Assembly: GCF_002367995.1 (NCBI RefSeq)
Contig: NZ_AP018207.1
Coordinates: 2,336,691 to 2,400,690 of the forward strand
DNA length: 64,000 nucleotides
Source: Calothrix brevissima NIES-22
Lineage (GTDB): Bacteria; Cyanobacteriota; Cyanobacteriia; Cyanobacteriales; Nostocaceae
Reading direction: 5' to 3'
The notes under the pieces were generated by a model that was given only the letters and a program-made list of their open reading frames with translations, did not search any database and was not told where the DNA came from. Shown one piece after another: positions 60,784-64,000 of this stretch; the first letter of the stretch is position 1, and the number at the start of each line of letters is the position of its first letter. Made by a program: the position numbers and the translations under genes.

Positions 60784-62586
60784 TCAATCAGGTTTACTAT
60801 ATTTTGCTACCAAATTAGCTAATAAAGGTAAATCAATCGGTTTAGAAATATAGTCATTCACACCAGCCGCAAGACAAGTATCGCGATCGCCTGTCATTGC
60901 CATTGCTGTTTGGGCAATAATGGGTGTTTCACTATACTGCTGATTTTCTCGCAGTTGCCGTACTAAGTTAAGACCGCTATCATCCGGGAGATTCACATCC
61001 ATTAAAATCACTGCTGGTGTGAGATTTTCCAAAAATTCCCACATTTCGGCAGCATTTTTCGCCCAAGTCACTTGATAGCCTAATTTTTCTAAATAAATCT
61101 GTATTAATTTAGCGTTGTTTAAGTCATTCTCCACTAGCAAAATATCGATAAAAGAGCTAGGAGCGTGAATAATCGGTGGTAAAGCCGATAAATCAGCAAC
61201 TTCACTTTCAATTCCTTCTAAATCCCCAACAGGATTGAGCGGAAGGATAATAGTAAACCGCGAACCGCGATTTAGCTCCGATTCAACTTCCACAGAACCA
61301 CCGTGAACTTCTGCGAGTTTGCGTGTCACCGCTAAACCTAAACCAGTACCTTCACTCTTAGCAATGGAGTTAGCCGTTTGGAAGTAGGGTTGAAACAGTT
61401 TTGCCTGGTCTTCTGGGGAGATACCTGTGCCAGTATCCCAAACTGTAAAATGGACAAAACTTCCTTTAGCCAAAACCCTTAAACCAACACTACCTGTAGT
61501 TGTAAACTTAATCGCGTTGAATAGTAAATTCAACAGCATTTGTTTCAACCTTAAGGAGTCAGCTACCAAAGTAGTCACATTGGGATCTATATCTAACAGC
61601 AGCTTTAAACCTTTATTGGCAGCTTTTTCCTTCACTAATGCCATTACATTCCGGCATAGTGTAGGCAGATTAACAATTCCCCACTCAACTTCTAGCTGAT
61701 TGGCTTCAATTTTAGAAAGATCCAAAATATCATTGATGAGCGCTAGCAGATGCTTACCGCTCGATTGAATAATATTTAAATATTCTTGATGACGTTCTTT
61801 TGTGGGATCGTAACTCTGAGCTAATAACAGGTGGGTAAACCCGATAATTGAACTCAACGGGGTGCGGATTTCGTGACTGGTATTAGCCAAAAACTGATTT
61901 TTCAGTTGATTGGTACGTTCCAGTTCTCGATTAGAACTACTCAAATATTGCGACTTTTGTTGCCAAGATTGAAGTTGTCTTAGCTGTGCTAAGGCGACAT
62001 TACAGTATTTGACGGCTCGTGCTACTAATTGCGGCTTCATTTGCGCTTCTAAAGCTTTGGCGGGATCTCCATCCAATCGCTTAGAAGTGGTGACAATAAT
62101 TAGCCAAGCAATCATTCCCCCAGAATCATCGCTCAACTGCCAAGCGCTAGGCGGTTGTTGATGCTCTAGGTGCTGTAAATCTTCAAGTTCTATGGGTTCA
62201 TCTAATCTTAAGCGTAGCTTTTTACCTTTTTTAGAAATGGTTTCTAAATGTGGAAGTTGCGATCGCCGGGATGACGATGGAGAAACATAACAGACTCTAC
62301 CAGTTATTTCTTGCGGTTGGAACAGAGCGATCGCTACCTTACTGCTGTTTAAAGCATGGTTGAGATCGTCGACCAAAATTTGGAAAATATCTGCTTCTGT
62401 GGTTCTTTGCTGTGGCAAAGTAGTACAAGCAGAAAGCAGGCAATCATTAAGATTGCTTTGCAACTGGTTCAAGCTACGCTCTAGCCACAACTCGGTGCTA
62501 AGTTGCTGGATTGTGGTCAAAAGTGTTGAAGTTGCATCTATCGGAGAGTTCTGTTCTGGTAAGCTTGAATACTGCTGCATGGTCAA
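60784..62586 (-). CDS. hybrid sensor histidine kinase/response regulator
   Basis: The 600-residue protein has an N-terminal GAF-like sensor region (about 60-200), the kinase core with H238 in NTSHEIRTPLS, the N-box LLFNAIKFT, G1 DTGTGISP and G2 GTGLGLAV. A C-terminal receiver domain has D530 in LMDVNLPDD and the Lys in YISKPI. No transmembrane segment is seen, so it should be a soluble multi-step phosphorelay kinase. Its signal is unknown. It is divergent from the ABC permease gene. Confidence 0.92.
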   Translation of the reverse strand: MTMQQYSSLPEQNSPIDATSTLLTTIQQLSTELWLERSLNQLQSNLNDCLLSACTTLPQQRTTEADIFQILVDDLNHALNSSKVAIALFQPQEITGRVCYVSPSSSRRSQLPHLETISKKGKKLRLRLDEPIELEDLQHLEHQQPPSAWQLSDDSGGMIAWLIIVTTSKRLDGDPAKALEAQMKPQLVARAVKYCNVALAQLRQLQSWQQKSQYLSSSNRELERTNQLKNQFLANTSHEIRTPLSSIIGFTHLLLAQSYDPTKERHQEYLNIIQSSGKHLLALINDILDLSKIEANQLEVEWGIVNLPTLCRNVMALVKEKAANKGLKLLLDIDPNVTTLVADSLRLKQMLLNLLFNAIKFTTTGSVGLRVLAKGSFVHFTVWDTGTGISPEDQAKLFQPYFQTANSIAKSEGTGLGLAVTRKLAEVHGGSVEVESELNRGSRFTIILPLNPVGDLEGIESEVADLSALPPIIHAPSSFIDILLVENDLNNAKLIQIYLEKLGYQVTWAKNAAEMWEFLENLTPAVILMDVNLPDDSGLNLVRQLRENQQYSETPIIAQTAMAMTGDRDTCLAAGVNDYISKPIDLPLLANLVAKYSKPD

Positions 62587-62751
62587 CTAGACCGCTTAAC
62601 AAATTTAGCTTCGCACAAGAGTGCGAACAGGATTTCATGTATACTAGCGCACATTTGTTTTTATTTATCAAGCATAACCTATAGTGCCTCATAGTGTCGA
62701 ATGTGACGAAGATCCCACAATTTAATGTACGAAATCACTCAGCCGGGAATT

Positions 62752-62770
62752 TCTTAAGATCAACTTAAGA
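62752..62770. promoter_or_regulatory. inverted repeat at the permease start
   Basis: TCTTAAG (62752-62758) and CTTAAGA (62764-62770) form a perfect 7-bp dyad with ATCAA between. It ends 3 bp before the ATG at 62774, in the position where a ribosome site would lie. It could be an operator or a translational hairpin. Confidence 0.4.
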
Positions 62771-62773
62771 CTT

Positions 62774-63640
62774 ATGGATACACAAATTGTTCAATTAATT
62801 ATCAACGGAATTGCTGTGGGGAGTATTATCGCTCTCGCCGCAGTTGGACTTACCCTCACCTATGGAATTTTACGGTTGTCAAATTTCGCCCACGGTGACT
62901 TTCTGACTTTGGGAGCTTATTTAACCCTGTTAGTGAATACCACAGGTATAAATATTTGGTTGTCAATGATAATAGCCGCAGCCGGAACAGTCTTAACAAT
63001 GCTGTTATCCGAAAAGTTGCTGTGGTCAAGAATGCGCAATCTACGTGCTACTTCTACTACCTTGATTATTATATCTATCGGACTGGCCTTATTTTTACGT
63101 AATGGCATTATTCTCATCTGGGGTGGTAAAAACCAAAATTACAATTTACCTGTGACCCCAGCTTTAGATATGTTTGGCTTAAAAGTACCGCAAAATCAGT
63201 TATTGGTATTGGGTTTAGCCGTGCTGGCAATTTTGGCGCTGCACTACCTATTACAAAATACAAAAATCGGCAAAGCGATGCGAGCCGTTGCCGATGATTT
63301 AGATTTAGCCAGAGTTTCTGGGATTAATGTAGACCAAGTAATTCTTTGGACTTGGCTAATTGCGGGCACTCTCACATCCCTGGGGGGCAGTATGTACGGG
63401 CTAATTACGGCTGTACGCCCGAATATGGGATGGTTTTTGATATTGCCCTTATTTGCTTCCGTAATTTTGGGAGGAATTGGTAACCCTTATGGGGCGATCG
63501 CAGCTGCTTTTATCATTGGCATAGCGCAGGAAGTCAGCACCCCTTTACTAGGTTCTCAATATAAACAAGGTGTAGCGCTGTTAATCATGATTTTGGTGCT
63601 GCTCATCCGTCCCAAAGGTTTATTCAAAGGCACGATTTGA
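62774..63640 (+). CDS. branched-chain/neutral amino-acid ABC transporter permease (LivH-type)
   Basis: The 288-residue protein has about eight helices and the LivH family pattern: LIINGIAVGSIIALAAVGLT, TYGILRLSNFAHGDFLTLGAYL, RAVADDLDLARVSGINVDQVI (the EAA-like coupling loop), and ASVILGGIGNPYGAIAAAFI. It forms half of the membrane channel for amino acids, in the style of the cyanobacterial Nat transporters. The matching LivM, ATPase and binding-protein genes are not in the window. Confidence 0.92.
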   Translation: MDTQIVQLIINGIAVGSIIALAAVGLTLTYGILRLSNFAHGDFLTLGAYLTLLVNTTGINIWLSMIIAAAGTVLTMLLSEKLLWSRMRNLRATSTTLIIISIGLALFLRNGIILIWGGKNQNYNLPVTPALDMFGLKVPQNQLLVLGLAVLAILALHYLLQNTKIGKAMRAVADDLDLARVSGINVDQVILWTWLIAGTLTSLGGSMYGLITAVRPNMGWFLILPLFASVILGGIGNPYGAIAAAFIIGIAQEVSTPLLGSQYKQGVALLIMILVLLIRPKGLFKGTI

Positions 63641-63658
63641 GCAGCACCAAATTGCTAA

Positions 63659-63796
63659 CTATTCAATGATATGGAAGTAGTAAGCCGCTATTAACAAGTT
63701 CAGCGCTAACAAGAACAATGCCCAACCAGTACGGAAGGGGTACGGAGGTTTAGCACCACTGTCAGCAACTGGGGAATTAGCAGTTTTATCAGCCAT
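63659..63796 (-). CDS. psaX: photosystem I subunit PsaX
   Basis: A 45-residue frame missed by length filters: MADKTANSPVADSGAKPPYP, then FRTGWALFLLALNLLIAAYYFHIIE. It has a short polar N-terminus and a single membrane helix, with a KPPYPFRTGWALFLLALNL-type core like the PsaX of thermophilic cyanobacteria (AFRTFWAVLLLAINFLVAAYYF). AGGAG (63806-63810) lies 9 nt before the start ATG. PsaX is a peripheral PSI subunit that binds a chlorophyll. It is convergent with the ABC permease gene. Confidence 0.88.
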   Translation of the reverse strand: MADKTANSPVADSGAKPPYPFRTGWALFLLALNLLIAAYYFHIIE

Positions 63797-63883
63797 TAGT
63801 CTGTTCTCCTAAATTTCAGGACTTTTTAAGAAATACCAAACAGATGTACCTCTTGCCCAGATTCTTTAAAAATATTTGTGTAA

Positions 63884-64000
63884 TTGGGCATTGGGCATGG
63901 GGCATTGGGCATTGGGCATTGGGCATTGGGCATTGATTATCTCCCTTGTCCTCCTTGTCCCCCTTGTCCCCCTTGTCCCCCTTGTCTCCCTTGTCCTCCT
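63884..64000. repeat. short tandem repeats (GGGCATT and CCTTGTCCCC)
   Basis: Seven or so GGGCATT/GGGCATG heptamers (63884-63935) are followed by a CCTTGTCCCC/CTCCTTGTC array that runs off the end of the window. The two families lie together as at 21092-21202. Confidence 0.88.

Noticed and set aside
1..64000. tRNA or rRNA genes
   Set aside because: I looked for GGTTCGA-type T-loop sequences in the gaps and saw none in a tRNA context; a tRNA-finding program would be needed for certainty.

Overview
The window is chromosomal DNA from a filamentous, probably heterocyst-forming (Nostocales-type) cyanobacterium. The signs are dense HIP1 octamers (GCGATCGC), many intergenic short tandem repeats (heptamers such as TGACAAC and GGGCATG, plus CCTTGTCCCC-type runs), a photosystem I psaX gene, a CAAD-domain protein, Nif11 and Uma2 family genes, and large multidomain kinases. 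The genus is an inference and cannot be fixed from sequence alone.

Layout. 1-5.6 kb: small membrane proteins, a Nif11 peptide, a nucleoside phosphorylase, a Uma2 nuclease, a CAAD protein and a PPOX-like flavoprotein. 6.1-11.3 kb: a molybdenum aldehyde oxidoreductase operon (2Fe-2S, FAD/4Fe-4S and Moco subunits) followed by an XdhC-type maturation gene. 11.6-17.2 kb: a PAP2 phosphatase, then a sulfur/cysteine group (TSUP anion exporter, CadD-type exporter, cysK, an Rrf2 regulator, divergent cysE) with a 15-bp sequence repeated in inverted orientation in the regulator-cysE promoter region. 17.4-25.1 kb: membrane protein, LOG-type hydrolase, photolyase, a secreted protein with a 12-fold Asp-rich repeat, and rtcA. 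25.4-30.1 kb is a plastic conflict/repeat region: an orphan DUF433 antitoxin next to a truncated toxin, a 126-bp tandem array, a 21-bp minisatellite, a STAND NTPase (NB-ARC plus TPR) separated from its N-terminal module by one in-frame TGA, and a HigB-HigA pair.

32.8-51.8 kb is a co-directional exopolysaccharide locus of the Wzx/Wzy type: initiating sugar transferase, phosphodiesterase-like protein, aldo/keto reductase, GT2, methyltransferase, Wzx flippase, an unusual PP-loop protein, two GT4 enzymes, a beta-helix protein, Wzy polymerase, a WecB/TagA/CpsF transferase, a GH10 xylanase-like hydrolase and a Wzc-type tyrosine kinase. No outer-membrane export (Wza/OPX) gene is present in the window.

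51.8-58.7 kb is the most striking region. The essential thymidylate kinase gene tmk is split by a 2.4-kb group II intron that encodes a reverse transcriptase/maturase/HNH protein. The insertion falls exactly between the Walker A lysine and threonine codons. A 327-bp MITE-like element lies between tmk and holB, and the gene on the other side of the intron is a permease-PAS-histidine kinase fusion that has lost part of its permease. 58.7-64 kb: larE, a second Uma2 gene, a hybrid histidine kinase, a LivH-type ABC permease and the 45-residue PsaX. Several short inverted-repeat (MITE-like) elements are scattered through the window, including two copies 47 kb apart that match at 99 of 101 positions.
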